From Adiantum capillus-veneris (lineage: Eukaryota; Streptophyta; Polypodiopsida; Polypodiales; Pteridaceae): 64,000 nt of DNA. The stretch covers positions 78,296,669-78,360,668 of the forward strand of contig CM043958.1 of the NCBI GenBank assembly GCA_014529385.2, in the 5' to 3' direction. The notes beneath the pieces are model-generated. The model saw only the letters and a list, made by a program, of their open reading frames with translations, searched no databases and had not been told where the DNA came from. Positions 22,213 through 33,514 of the stretch are shown here, piece by piece. Numbering within the stretch: position 1 is the stretch's first letter; every line of letters begins with the position of its first letter. The position numbers were made by a program, and so were the translations under genes.

Positions 22213-22617
22213 ATTCTGTTTCTCTTTTCTTGCTTAAGAAGAGAGGCTCTTAAGTAGCCTATAAATGATTGATTTTCTTAATTATATTAGGGTAAGTGGG
22301 ACTGGGATCTATTATCGGTTTTTTTGAGTCCACTATGTGGGATATGGTGCACACCTCGAGAGATTTGGACCTATTAATGGGGTCTTTTTAGACTTGTGTG
22401 TAGACGGCTTTACCATTGTAGAGCCATAAGAAGTCCAAAATGAGCTAGCCCTTGGTAACTCTGCAATATTAGACCCACTCCACTACTCTCTATAATTAAC
22501 CACTTTGAGCCGTGGGTGTAGATAATTAAGTGCCAATTTTCAAAGGCTAAGAGGAGTGGCAACTAAGGTTTTGAATTTCCAAAGCATACACTATTTAAGA
22601 ATACAAATTTTATTAAC

Positions 22618-23850
22618 ATGGCTGACAATAACCAAGAGAGTATAATGAACAATGATAGCTTTGATTTTGCACATGAAGGTGCTAATGATGATGCCCATGT
22701 TTGTCAATTATCTCGTTACTAGGTTGCAGCAAGCTATGGGCAACCCTGCTTTGCAAGCCAAAGTTAACAAATTCACGCTTATGCGATTTCCCTTCCTCTC
22801 CAAGAGGAGAGAAATCTTAGAAGGCCTCTTGAAGAGACCCCCACAAGAAGACTCTCTCCCATAAGAGAGGAGGAATCCAAAGAGCAACAAAGCAATGAAA
22901 CTTTAAGTTCCTCTAAAGATGTGGCTCCAAGAAGACGGCGGTCTAGATGATCGCCAACTCCTCCCAAGAGGAAAAGATCAACACACACTCCTTCTCCTCG
23001 TCACCCCAAAAGTGAAGAGAGGAAACAAAGGAAGAAAACGGCAAGAAAGAGGTCACCCTCTTCTCCTTCTTCTTCACATTCCTCCTCTTCCGAGGATGAA
23101 AGCTATGACTATTCTCCTAGAGAATATAAGATTGCAGGACATCGCAAATCATACCCTGCATGGCGAAGGTCACAAAAGCTCAAGAATTTCAAGGAGGGAG
23201 GAAAGAGTATCTCTTTTCTCACCTATGATGGCACCTTTGGTGCTACCGACAAAATGTTGGCCTTCATCCTGCAATTTGATGCGGCCTTTGCAGATGAGGG
23301 CTTCACGGAGTTCTCCAAGCTACTCCATGCAGCTATGCACTTCTTGAAATTGGCTCGTCAATGGTGGGCTAGCCTTAGTGGCAACGATGAAGCCCCAAAG
23401 ACATGGAAAACTCTTTGAGTTTCCATCATGAAGCAATTCCTCACAAGCGATGCAAAGGACAAAGTGCTCACCAAATGGTGCAGCTTGAAGATTCTCTCTC
23501 ATGAGTCTATAAAAAAATATGTAGACAAGTTTTGGGATTTACATCTCAAGGCTACTACCTTTCAAACGATAGACTTCGCCCAGAAAAATCAACAATTTTG
23601 TGCGGGATTACCTGAAGAGATGGCCGGATACGTCAACTTTGAACGGCCTAGTTCTATCACCGAAGTAATCCATCACACCATGGATTCTTCACGCATCAAT
23701 TTCAAACAAGGGGCTAGACGGAATGTCAAACCCATGGAAAACAAAGACAAAAATGATGCAAAGGGAAAAACCAATGCCCAAAATTCTTCCCAAGGCACTT
23801 CTTACAACAACAACAATAGGTCCAAGGAGAAGGGAGTTTAGAAAGGCAGA
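22618..23850 (+). pseudogene. Element IIb gag
   Basis: The start is the ATG of MADNNQESIMNNDSFDFAHEG. A frameshift near 22700 moves MFVNYLVTRLQQAMGNP to another frame. A long Arg/Ser-rich stretch (KKTARKRSPSSPSSSHSSSS) precedes the capsid domain (KSISFLTYDGTFGATDKMLAF, ARQWWASLSG). A TGA at 23416-23418 interrupts KTWKTL/VSIMKQFL; after it 23428-23841 is open (WCSLKILSHESIKKYVDKFWDLHL, GLPEEMAGYVNFERP). The TGA is shared with IIa. A TAG near 23839 separates the knuckle region. In an intact element this is the particle coat protein. Confidence 0.87.
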
Positions 23851-24360
23851 AACCAACTCTCTCTTGAAGAGCTTGAAGCTTTTTGCAAAGACCATAAGTG
23901 TTTTAAGTGTGGGGATCAAGGACATGGCTATCGTTCTTGTCCCAAGAAAAATGATTGCAATGATACTCCTAGGGCTTCCACCATCAAAGCTCCAAAAGAG
24001 GATGCTCATTGCAAAGCATTACATCTCTCCAATGCTTGGGGAAAGGTAAGGGAGCATGATGCCTTCATCTTGTTTGACCCTGGATCTACTTACAACTTCA
24101 TATCAATGGAGTTGGCCACCAAGTTGGGCATTCAAGCTTTTGAGATGGGAGATATTGTAACGGCTGACACCGCTTTCAAGGGACAGTAATCCTCCATTAC
24201 CCCTTGATTGGGAAGTTGAGGCCTCATGTCCAAAGCTATGTCGACAAAGAATACTTTTTCATCTCTCCTCTCCAACATGAGGGTGCTATCCTAGGGGCGC
24301 CATGGTCGCATGGCTGCCAAAATGAATCTCCCTGAAAGGAGAATCTACTTTCGACCTACA
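23851..24360 (+). pseudogene. Element IIb zinc knuckle and protease
   Basis: A perfect CX2CX4HX4C zinc knuckle (CFKCGDQGHGYRSC, 23899-23940) binds element RNA in intact copies. The retropepsin-like motif FDPGSTYNFIS near 24073 is followed by ELATKLGIQAFEMGDIV. A TAA near 24187 and later shifts break the frame before the usual ILGxPW motif (AILGAPWS, near 24290). Confidence 0.87.
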
Positions 24361-24439
24361 AGGGAAAGAACATGTATATAGATGCTAGTGAGTGTGGTCG
24401 CACTATACCACTTGTAAATCCTCCTGCTTTTGATAATCA

Positions 24440-25083
24440 ATGAAAAGCTCAGTTTTTGTGTACATGTTTTTTGTCAAAGAGTCCCTTAAAGATCCTAATA
24501 TTTCATCAAATGTAAATTGTAAGAATGAAGAAGAGTTAGACTTGTCTAATTTTCTAAAAGGATTCCAAGATGTGTTCATCTATGATATCCCTATGGACTT
24601 ACCTCCAAAACAAGGGGATGATGACCATCGCATACTGCTCCTTCTAGTAAGCTCACCACCTAACAAACCTCCTTAGCTCAACAAGAGGATATCATGAGGC
24701 AAGTACAAGAATTGGTTGACAAAGGGATGGTGAGACCTAGCTCCTCTCCCTTTTGTTCTCTGGCCCTTTTAGTGAAAAAGAAAGATGGTACATACCGTAT
24801 GTGTGTGGACTATCAAGCACTGAACCATATCACTATCAAAAACAGTTTTCTCTTGCCTCGGCTAGAATATTTTTTTGATAATCTACAAGGCTCTAGCTAC
24901 TTCAGCAGGATTGACCTTAAAAGTGGCTATCATCAAATAAGGATAGTGGATGAAGATATCCTAAAGACCGCCTTTTGCACAACGTTTGATCTTAAATATG
25001 AATATCTAGTCATGCCTTTTGGCTTGACTAATGCACCGGCCATGTTCAATCGTCTAATGGAGAAAATATTTAGACCCTAATAG
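24440..25083 (+). pseudogene. Element IIb reverse transcriptase, fingers and palm
   Basis: The linker LKGFQDVFIYDIPMDLPPKQG is followed, after a stop near 24676, by the RT body at 24694-25080: [35 protein letters not shown] with the first catalytic Asp, and [19 protein letters not shown]. The segment ends IFRP, then TAA TAG (25078-25083). The first stop is at the same codon as the TAG of IIa. Confidence 0.9.
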
Positions 25084-25635
25084 AAATTCATTCGAGTGTT
25101 CTTTGATGATATCATCATCTACTCCAAGTCTTTGGAGGAACATAAGCAACATCTCCAAGTGATTTTTCAAGCATTGAGGGAGAACAAGCTTTTTCTCAAC
25201 CAAAAGAAAAGCAAATTTTTCCTTCAAGAGATTCAATACCTAGGTCATATTATCTCTCAAGATGGTATCCGTAAGGATCCATTGAAGTTAGAGGTAATAA
25301 AAGCATGGCCTAATCCAAGGAATCTACATAAGATAAGAAGATTTATTCGTATGTGTGCATACTATAGATGCTTCATAGAAATTTTTTCTCAAATAGTAGG
25401 ACCACTACATGAATTAACTAAGAAGAACGTTAAGCATTTATGGACTACTAAGGAGAAAAATTCTTTTGACAAGCTCAAAGAGAAACCTACCTCCCAACTA
25501 GTCCTCATGCTTCCGGATCTTTCAAAGCCATTTGAGGTCCAATGTGATGCTTGTGGTGATTATCTTGGAGAATTTCTGCTTCAAGAAGGGCATGTCATAG
25601 CACATGAGAGCCGAATTCTCAATACGGATGAATGA
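25084..25635 (+). pseudogene. Element IIb RT active site and start of RNase H
   Basis: In frame after the double stop. KFIRVFFDDIIIYSKSLEEH has the two catalytic aspartates in an FFDD box. Then come QEIQYLGHIISQDGIRKD, NLHKIRRFIRMCAYYRCFIEIF and the first RNase H motif FEVQCDACGDYLGEFLLQEG. The piece ends at a TGA near 25633. Confidence 0.9.
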
Positions 25636-25638
25636 GTC

Positions 25639-25878
25639 TTGGGCATTTATGAGAAAGAGATTTTAGTTGTTCTACATGCCCTAGACACATGGAAGCACTA
25701 CTTATTGGGGACTCCATTCATTCTACAAACAGACCACCAAAGTCTCAAGTACTTCATGATCCAATCCAAGCTTTTCAACAAACAAATGAGGTGGAAAATT
25801 TTTATTTTGCAATTTGATTTCCATATTGCTCACATTGCTGGTAATCACAATCAAGTGGATGATGCACTTTCACGATGA
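25639..25878 (+). pseudogene. Element IIb RNase H, C-terminal half
   Basis: Starts with GIYEKEILVVLHALDTWKHYL, which holds the catalytic Glu, then TPFILQTDHQSLKYFM with the next Asp, and ends HIAHIAGNHNQVDDALSR at the usual domain end. A TGA follows directly and is probably a CGA or similar codon mutated. Confidence 0.9.
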
Positions 25879-25893
25879 CCAAAAGTTAATGCG

Positions 25894-26800
25894 ATGTCTA
25901 TAGCTACTCACAATGATCTATCTTCTATGATAGATGAGTATGCTACTGACCCTGACTTTAGAGACATAATGCTAGCCCTTGCTTTGGGGAAGAAAGACAA
26001 ACCATTCACCTTGCTAGATGGTTATCTTCTCCATGGAAATAGGCTATGTGTTACCCACTCCCTTCGTAAGAAAGTCATGTATGAATCCCATGCTCCTCCC
26101 TATGCGGGGCATAGAGGCATTCAACCTACTCTCCGAGGAGTAGAAACGTACTTCTATTGGGCTACCTTCAAAGTGGACATACAAGAGTATGTTTTGAAAT
26201 GTGTAGTATACCAAAAGACCAAGTATGATAGAGGGAAGCAACCTAGATTACTCCAGCCATTGCCTATCCCAAATTCACCATGGGAGAGTATATCCATGGA
26301 TTTTAACTTTGGATTACCCAAGTATATCCATGGGAATACGGGAATATGGACAATAGGGGACAGGTTTAGCAAGCAAGCACACTTTATTCCTGTCAAAAAG
26401 ACTATTAAGGCACACCACGTGGCAACTCTATTCATATCACAGATTTTCAAACACTATGGATTGCCAACATCCATGGTGTCAGATAGAGATCCTGAATGAC
26501 CAATAATTTTCGAAAAGGTCTCTTTAAAAAAATCTAGGAACAAGATTCAATTTCTCTTTGGTCTATCACCCACAAACGGATGGCCAAAGTGAGATAGACA
26601 ATCTTACGATACTCGATCTACTAAAGACTTTTGTTACAAAAGTAGATCAGCACTCACAATAGGAAAAGTACTTACCTCTTGTAGAGTATGCCTACAATAA
26701 TACTGTACATAATTCTACGGGAGAAGCACCTTCTGAAATAATTGAGGGAAGACCTAAAAGTACATTGCGACTTAAAGTACATGGGAAGATCTTCGATGCC
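25894..26800 (+). pseudogene. Element IIb integrase
   Basis: At 25894-26499 the zinc module YESHAPPYAGHRGIQ is present, but the CxxC pair reads CVVY, so the second pair is damaged. The core has SMDFNFGLPKYIHGNTGIW (first Asp) and MVSDRDPE (second Asp). A one-base loss just after this creates the stop at 26497. Beyond it YHPQTDGQSEIDNL supplies the Glu, with further frame breaks near 26530 and 26660. The protein inserts cDNA into the genome in active copies. Confidence 0.88.
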
Positions 26801-27380
26801 GATGAGTATAGCCGTGACCTACAAGAATCTTTTCAAAAGATTAAGGAGGCTACTATCTCTCAACAAAGGCAAAAAGATGCTACTAACAAGCATAGAAGGT
26901 CCTTAACATTCAAAGAAAATGATTGGGTCTTACTTAAGTTTCCTAAGGCTCGATTGAGGCAAACGACAGGCAAAAATCCTACGGGCCATCAAAAGTATTA
27001 TGCTAAGCTGGCAAAAAGATACTATAGTCCTTTCCAAATCTTGAAGTCCATCAATGAGATGGCTTACCACGTCAATTTGCCCAACCATTGGCTAATACAC
27101 AATGATTTTCGTGTGAGGCTACTTAAGCCTTACAAAGGAGAGCTACCAACAAGTGAACCAATTATTGAAGACCCTTCCGAAGTTGAAGACCAAGAAGAGG
27201 TGCTACAACCCGAAGATATCCTTTTGGCATAAAGACAAGGTACTACAACATGGTAAGATTATCCGACGATATCTTATTAGGTTCAAAAATTATCCTTTTG
27301 AAGATGCTAGATGGATGCAAGGAATACAGCTTAAGGATAGTATGAACCTTGGCAATGCTTACAATGCTACATTAGAGTAA
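26765..27380 (+). pseudogene. Element IIb integrase C-terminus and chromodomain-like tail
   Basis: 26765-27232 is open: AVDEYSRDLQESF-like helix, KENDWVLLKFPKARLRQTTGKNP, HQKYYAKLAKRYYSPFQILKSI (GPF changed to SPF), and VRLLKPYKGELP. A stop at 27230 precedes HKDKVLQHGKIIRRYLIRFKNYPFEDARWM, which looks like a chromodomain remnant (hydrophobic strands and W). This suggests that Element II, like Element I, belongs among chromoviruses. Confidence 0.82.
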
Positions 27381-27718
27381 GCACATGTACAAATTTCTTT
27401 TAAATGACCAATGTTTTGGACTTATAAGACTAGTTATTTTTTGTGCAAAAATGTAAATAGTATGTATGCTTAGAATCATGTTTGTGATGATGATGTCTCT
27501 CAAACACCAAGTAGAATTTGTCACTCTACTTGGGAGAATGAAATGGACTAAAGAACAGACATGCTTGCGGCAGCTATGTCTTCCAATCACCAAATGAATC
27601 AGTCATCCATCTTGGAAAGATGTCATAGGGTAAAAAGGGATCCTCTACCCGCTAAGCAAGATTGAATATGACTAAGGCTTTACCTCTTCTACCTCATAGT
27701 CGAGGACGACTATGATTT

Positions 27719-27732
27719 CAAGAGAGAGGTAA
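27719..27732 (+). promoter_or_regulatory. Polypurine tract of Element IIb
   Basis: CAAGAGAGAGGTAA stands directly before the LTR start at 27733. Confidence 0.87.
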
Positions 27733-28170
27733 TGTCATAAAATCTGATATCTAACCACCTCAAATGATTTTCTCATGTTAAACTGATCATCTAATGTGGG
27801 AAAATAAATGGGAACAAGGGTTAGGATATATACATGTGCTTATAGATCTATCTCAACACGGGGCCAATGGTAAAGGGGCCCAAATGAGAGATGATCTGTC
27901 TGAGAGCAAGTTAGCTAATGGAGCTTAAAGACCTTAGGGTTAGCTTCATTAAATACCTCCAATAGTTACTCTTAAAAGTCTTTTGACCTTAGGTAAGCTA
28001 GGGATGTGCTTGAGGTGGGAACCGAGCCCAAGCTTAAGGTGCTTGAGGTGCTTGTCGTGCTTGATGACTAAGGTGCTTCTCGTTCTTGCTGACTAAGGTG
28101 CTTAACGTGCTTGCTGACTAAGGTGCTTGAGGTGCTTGTCGTGATTGTTGACTAGGGAGCTTGAGGTGCT
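27733..28170 (+). repeat. Element IIb 3' LTR, first part
   Basis: It matches the 5' LTR from its TGTCATAAAATCT start to the GGTGCTT repeat zone, where the insert begins. The LTR resumes near 31927-31952 and ends at 33094. The two parts together give about 1.6 kb, the same as the 5' LTR. Confidence 0.9.
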
Positions 28171-31100
28171 TGTAGAAACACTAAGAGATACCCTCCCCAA
28201 GGGTCTATGCACAAAATATTAAATTTACATCTTTATACAATTTTCAATATACATCAGAGTTGCAGAAGCATTTTCATAGGACAAGAGTTCTCAGCGCCCG
28301 ACCAAGCATCGAGTTTAGGCCATGAGTCTGCATCTAGAGGCACCTAGCGACTAGTACTACCTCTGAATGGGTGTTATGAATGAAAGCGTGCTCAAGAAAA
28401 ATATAACATTGTGGAGGGTGAATATATTTGTACACCATGTTGATTGAAGAGAGAGAGGGAGAATATAGTGGAGGGTGAAATAGAGTGCACAAAGATGTGA
28501 GATAATGACAACAGAGAATCTTTAAATGCCCCATCTAAGTGAAATAGGAAACCATGTATTAATGCAATGAAAAAATTTGGGTATACCATAACATCAAAGA
28601 AAGTTTCTGACAAAATAACTAGCAGAGCATTGGACCCTGTGTAGGGATCGACCAGTCCACCCATCCAAATCCACTCTACTATGGACAGAGAGAATTTCAC
28701 TTCGCCAAGAGCGAGCCAGAACACCTCCAACCTACCTGAGCCAGACATAAGTTGAGGCCACTTCGTCTCCCTCCATGAACCCGAGCTCTAAAAGGATCCC
28801 TAGTACCAGTAGGTGGTAGGGTATCAACACCAACCATACCAGTTTAGGCACCACGCCTCTTCGATGTCCAACACCGGATGTTTAGGCAAAGTCAAGGCAA
28901 AATCCCCGACGCGTTAGCCATGTAGGTCATTCAACCACCGATGCACTAACCATGTAGATGAGTCTAACAAAACTAAGAAGACCTAGGCAGCACCCCCGAT
29001 CCAACAAATCCCCAGGTCAGCAACCCTTTAGTCTAAGGCTAAGAGATGTAGGTGATCCTAGTCTTGTAGCAATGCTGCCATGAGAAACATAACACATGAG
29101 TCCAATCACAATTGCACTTCCTATATGCACAAACAATCTTTTCCAAGCAGTTAGAATGTACATGGTCTCTACCCTTACATGTCTGCCATGAACCATCTAG
29201 ATCACTTCATGATCCAATCCCAAAATCATAAACCATAATCCAATCACATCACATGAGTGAGAACTCCACCCAACTTGGGTGAGATACAACCAATCCTGCA
29301 TAACCACTTTAGAACATAACATGGCTGCAAAAATTTTGACAACATTTGGACAGCATAACCATATCCAGAAAAAAAACCATGAGCCACACCGGCTTCCACC
29401 ATAAAGTCAAAACCATAATCCATGAGGGAATCTCAGCCCTTAACCAAAAATCATAATCACACTGAACCAACTCCCACACTTGGAGTTTGACATATCCCTT
29501 GCAGTCAATCGGAGTCCACACACATATAACCCTTAATACATGAGCCTTTCATGCATTAAAAGTTTCTGACCAGCAACAAATCATGACATAAATATCCAAT
29601 TATGACAACATCCAACCATGCAAAGTTGATGCATCACATCTGCACTTCACCTCCCTAGCAAATAGAGCTAGTTTTGACCTAGAAAGGTGGAAAGCAATCA
29701 TAACCATGCATAAGAGGAATCCACATCAATCCCTAAGTTTCCATACATCATATGACAACATTCCATCACCATAAACATGATGCAAAATAGATCCGACCTT
29801 TAGGTCAACAATAAACCATAACTTCACACATATGACAAAAACAACTTTTTGCCCATTTTTGGGGAGCATGCATAACATGTAAATGAAAGTATTTGGCCTC
29901 AAACCAATGCATCAATCTCAGATCCATAATATAGACTAGCACTCTATCACATCACTTTATCCATATGGTACTTACACAACAAATGGAACCCAAAAAGAAA
30001 GTCACTTTAGTCATTTCTGCCTTGCGGTTCGGGATGGATGTCTAGCCATATACTCTCACATAAGTTTATGGCCATCTAATAGCTGAAATCGACTCACAGA
30101 AACAAACCACAAATCATACATAAACGGCTCGATGAACTCACCACGTCATATGGTACTCCCCTTGGTAGCACCCCTATACGTGTATGTAAAACCGATTATG
30201 GAACGATTAATAACTCACATTTTCGAGGTGATAACAGAGACCTAAATACATTTATCATCAAGTTTCATTAATATTTTCAATTTTTTAAGTGGGTTTGCCC
30301 ATCCGGTGAATCTATATAGTGGTTCTCCAAGGAGCCTGGAGTCAAAAAAGTTGGTTGTGCAATGACCATATCTCTTAGCTCGTGTGTGATTTTCACATGT
30401 AACCTTTAAAGAGAAAAAATGTTCTAAATGATGTGTTTTATCTCTGGTATAAAGGGTTCGGGCTGATTCATAATGGTTTGTGAGTTATGACCAAAACAGT
30501 GTTCCTACCGCCTCTATGGCGTGAAACGAAAAGCACTTTTTATGCACGCAGGTGATCATAAACGCATCATGTGCATAAATTAGCATGTTAAACATGCTGA
30601 AATAATCATGAGGCAACTTCATACGCACTCGGTTAATCCATATATGAAATTGTATACGAAAAAACAATCACCAAGAGGGTGACTACTCAGAAAAATAACA
30701 TAGAGAGAGAGATGATGATGGCTATGGAGTTTAGAGCTTCTCCCCATGATTTAGAATCGGTTAGGGGTTGTCGAAAGGCTTCTTGCTTTGACGCAAGAAA
30801 GCGGTGATGAGAGCTACGTAAAGGTATTTGCCACGAAAGCTTCCGGAGAGCGCATACACCGTGAAACGAGAGAGAAGATAGTAAGCAAGTAGAGAGAGAG
30901 TATTCTTCTTCTTCTTCTTCCCGAGAGAGAAGAGCTTATGAAGATGGTGATGAAGAGATTGCACCATTCCATATTATAGATGTGTATAGCCTTGCGATAG
31001 TAGATGCAACAGACGGCGCTGAAAACTGTGGTGTCTATGCCAATTTATAAGTTTCCCAACTGCCCGGAGTGTGCCCCAAGCTATAGGTAGCGCTACCTCT

Positions 31101-31926
31101 CAGCCAAGATTAGCTTCCTGCTTTTGGGAAAAGACTCCAGTCTTTTTTAAAAACATGGCACAACTTTTGGTGGTCAACTTTCCCACTTACCATTCAATTT
31201 TTCTAGTAAAACTACCCAATTGAACAGTATCTGGCCAACTTATGGAACCTTAGCTAGACTATGCCGCGCCGTAATGTCTCGACATAATTATGACTTTCCC
31301 ATATTGCCCTGGCGTATTTATGGTATCGCTTGTTATAAAAATAATTCTCGTAAAAATCCCGTCTGGTCCCATTTCTGCTCCGGGTTATCATTTTTAAATC
31401 CTACGGAGACTAAAATTAATATTTTTATGTTTAGGTCATCATAAAAAGCACATTGCTTTTCATAAACATCAAAAAACACGTAAAGCTAAAAATTGCATAA
31501 ATTTTTTTTATAAAAAAAATCTAGAATTGAACCACGGGTTCCCCTTGTCCACTGGAATAAGAAAGCGGGCTCGTTTTTCACTAAAAAACACTAAAAATCA
31601 TGAAAATGTAAAAATAGTGTGAAAAGTATTCCAAAAGTAGATTTTTACAAAATTGAACCATAGCTTCCTTGGAACACGTAGATGAAGGATTCGACCTTGC
31701 TTCTTGCAAAAAAGCATAAAAAGCATGAAAAAGCTAAAAATAGCAGATTTTTCTAAAACTAAACCAAACATCCGTCTAACCTAGTGGAACATGGAAATGG
31801 CTTTTCTTTTTTGCTTTAGAACCTTCCAATTTTGTCAATCAAGCATCTTAAATCAAAATGTAGCAAAAAAGATATTGAAAACTATTTTTTTATTTTAAAA
31901 GAGACCCAAAAATTGGGGATCTTACA
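28171..31926 (-). repeat. Putative 3.76-kb solo LTR nested in the Element IIb LTR
   Basis: Non-coding insert. Read on the minus strand it begins TGTAAGATCCCC and ends GTGTTTCTACA, the TG...CA ends typical of plant gypsy LTRs. No PBS or PPT and no retroelement protein is seen inside, so a solo LTR is the simplest reading. The usual 5-bp duplication is absent (GTGCT versus AACAC). Instead a 14-bp direct repeat AGCTTGAGGTGCTT flanks it (28158-28171 and 31938-31951), but that repeat also belongs to the host LTR's own repeat zone. Alternative: a fragment of another repeat type. Confidence 0.5.
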
Positions 31927-33094
31927 AACACCACCCAAGCTTGAGGTGCTTTGTCATGCTTGCTGACAAAGGTGCTTGAGGTAAGGTGTGCCAAAAAGTC
32001 AATCAGCAATCCCTACAAGGAGGGGGCAAGAGGGGGGATGAGAGAGAACACATATACACTCACACAAGGCAAGCTTTGTACAAAGAAAGCAAAAGGGACA
32101 CTTGTCAAGTTCCTCCTCATGTTGCCCTCATGGTGTGCCTAAAGCCTATTGGTTGGCCACCCAAGGGATCCATTGATAAATTATTAGATTTAATTAATTT
32201 TTTTTGCATTCATTAAGTCCTCTCTATCAAAGGGGAAAGGGGGACACTTGTCGCAAGACTACTATGCTTGCTTGGTATGACTCTTTCTTGTGATTGGCTA
32301 GCCTTGAGGGCTCCAATGAGCTTCAAGCATCAGCTACAAGGGTGGGTCGACCAAAGCAAGTAGGGGGCATGCTTGAGGGGTATACTCTCCCACACACACA
32401 CACACACATACACACACACACACACACTCATTGTGTGAAGTGCAAAGTGCAAGAGCTCCCTCTCCTTCTCCAAGCAAGTAGAGAGGTTGAGATCCTACAC
32501 CAACACTCTTGGCTATGGAATGCAAATCCAACCAAGAGCCATGCTTCAATGCTTAATCTTGCCATCTTCTTCATCTTCATTACTATGCTATTATGTAGGC
32601 TAGCAAGAAGAGTGACGATAAGTGAGGAACTAGTTCTTTCTCCTATGAAATGTTTCTTCTTCTTCTTCTCTGCCCTCATTCCCTGCTAGCTCTCTCCACT
32701 TTCGAAGGTGTTTGAGGTCTTGGGATAGTTAATGCGTTTCCACAAAGTTTATGTTATGCTTGTGATGGATGAAGTTTTCCATCTTCATTGAATCACCTAG
32801 GTCACAAGGAACACAAAGATTGTATTGTAACAAGTCTCTCTTGATGGGAGAAACTATGATACAAATGCCTATTGGAGGGGGGACTGGCTCCACATAAATC
32901 CGGTCCTCAATTGTTGTCATGTTCTCTAAATTATCTCTCTCTCTCTTGCAAAAGTATTGTTCATGCCAAGTTAACTCAATGCTATGTTATTGCTACCATC
33001 AATTGAGTTCACCTGCTATGCTCACAAAGTAAATTCATAAAAGTACTTCTCTAATATCTGCTACTCTCAAATTTAATAGGCCATTTCCATTACA
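31927..33094 (+). repeat. Element IIb 3' LTR, second part
   Basis: It continues the LTR after the insert, includes a CA tract (32391-32427), the GGAGGGGGGACTGG block near 32875 and a CT tract near 32934, and ends CCATTACA at 33094. Confidence 0.88.
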
Positions 33095-33101
33095 CACACC
33101 A

Positions 33102-33102
<1 letters not shown>

Positions 33103-33160
<58 letters not shown>
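33103..33160. repeat. (CT)n microsatellite after Element IIb
   Basis: A CT run beginning eight bases past the end of the 3' LTR. Confidence 0.93.
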
Positions 33161-33163
<3 letters not shown>

Positions 33164-33231
33164 CGATTGTGCATAAAAAAGGCACACATACACATACACT
33201 GCAAATGTACACATATTTTAGTGTAGATCTA

Positions 33232-33370
33232 TGACAGGCCTAGGGTAAGACGGGCCAGGTCCAAGGGCCAGGACACACATGCTATACAGTGGGCATATAT
33301 TTAGCAAGCCAAGGGCATATATTAGGCATGGTTAGGTGGAGATGTGCAAATGCTAGTCCCCAGTCTCTCA
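33232..33370 (+). repeat. Element I-type 5' LTR (139 bp)
   Basis: Starts TGACAGGCC and ends CTCTCA. Its length equals the Element I LTRs (135-141 bp), and the GGGCCAGG and TATATTTAGCA blocks match the truncated LTR at 10099. A PBS-like sequence follows, so this is a 5' LTR whose interior has been lost beyond the short leader. Confidence 0.72.
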
Positions 33371-33373
33371 TGA

Positions 33374-33385
33374 TGGTATCAAAAC
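33374..33385 (+). promoter_or_regulatory. Degenerate primer-binding site
   Basis: TGGTATCAAAAC keeps 10 of 12 positions of the initiator-Met tRNA site and lies three bases after the LTR end. Confidence 0.65.
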
Positions 33386-33453
33386 AATTCAGGGAAGGAG
33401 AGCAAGCATGGAGATTCACAAAGAATAATGGCTATGAAGGAGGCATGGATATT

Positions 33454-33455
<2 letters not shown>

Positions 33456-33511
<56 letters not shown>
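33456..33511. repeat. (CT)n microsatellite
   Basis: A CT run in the leader remnant after the Element I-type LTR. Confidence 0.93.

Positions 33512-33514
<3 letters not shown>

Larger units (their letters stand above)
20608..33094 (+). mobile_element. Element IIb: gypsy retrotransposon with nested LTR insert
   Basis: A full-length plus-strand copy of Element II: 5' LTR 20608-22199, PBS, gag from 22618, protease, RT, RNase H, integrase, chromodomain-like tail, PPT, and a 3' LTR starting at 27733 that is split by a 3.76-kb insert and ends at 33094. The flanks CTCAC (20603-20607) and CACAC (33095-33099) match at four of five bases and could be a decayed target duplication. Stops and shifts in gag, RT and integrase make it inactive. 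Confidence 0.9.
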
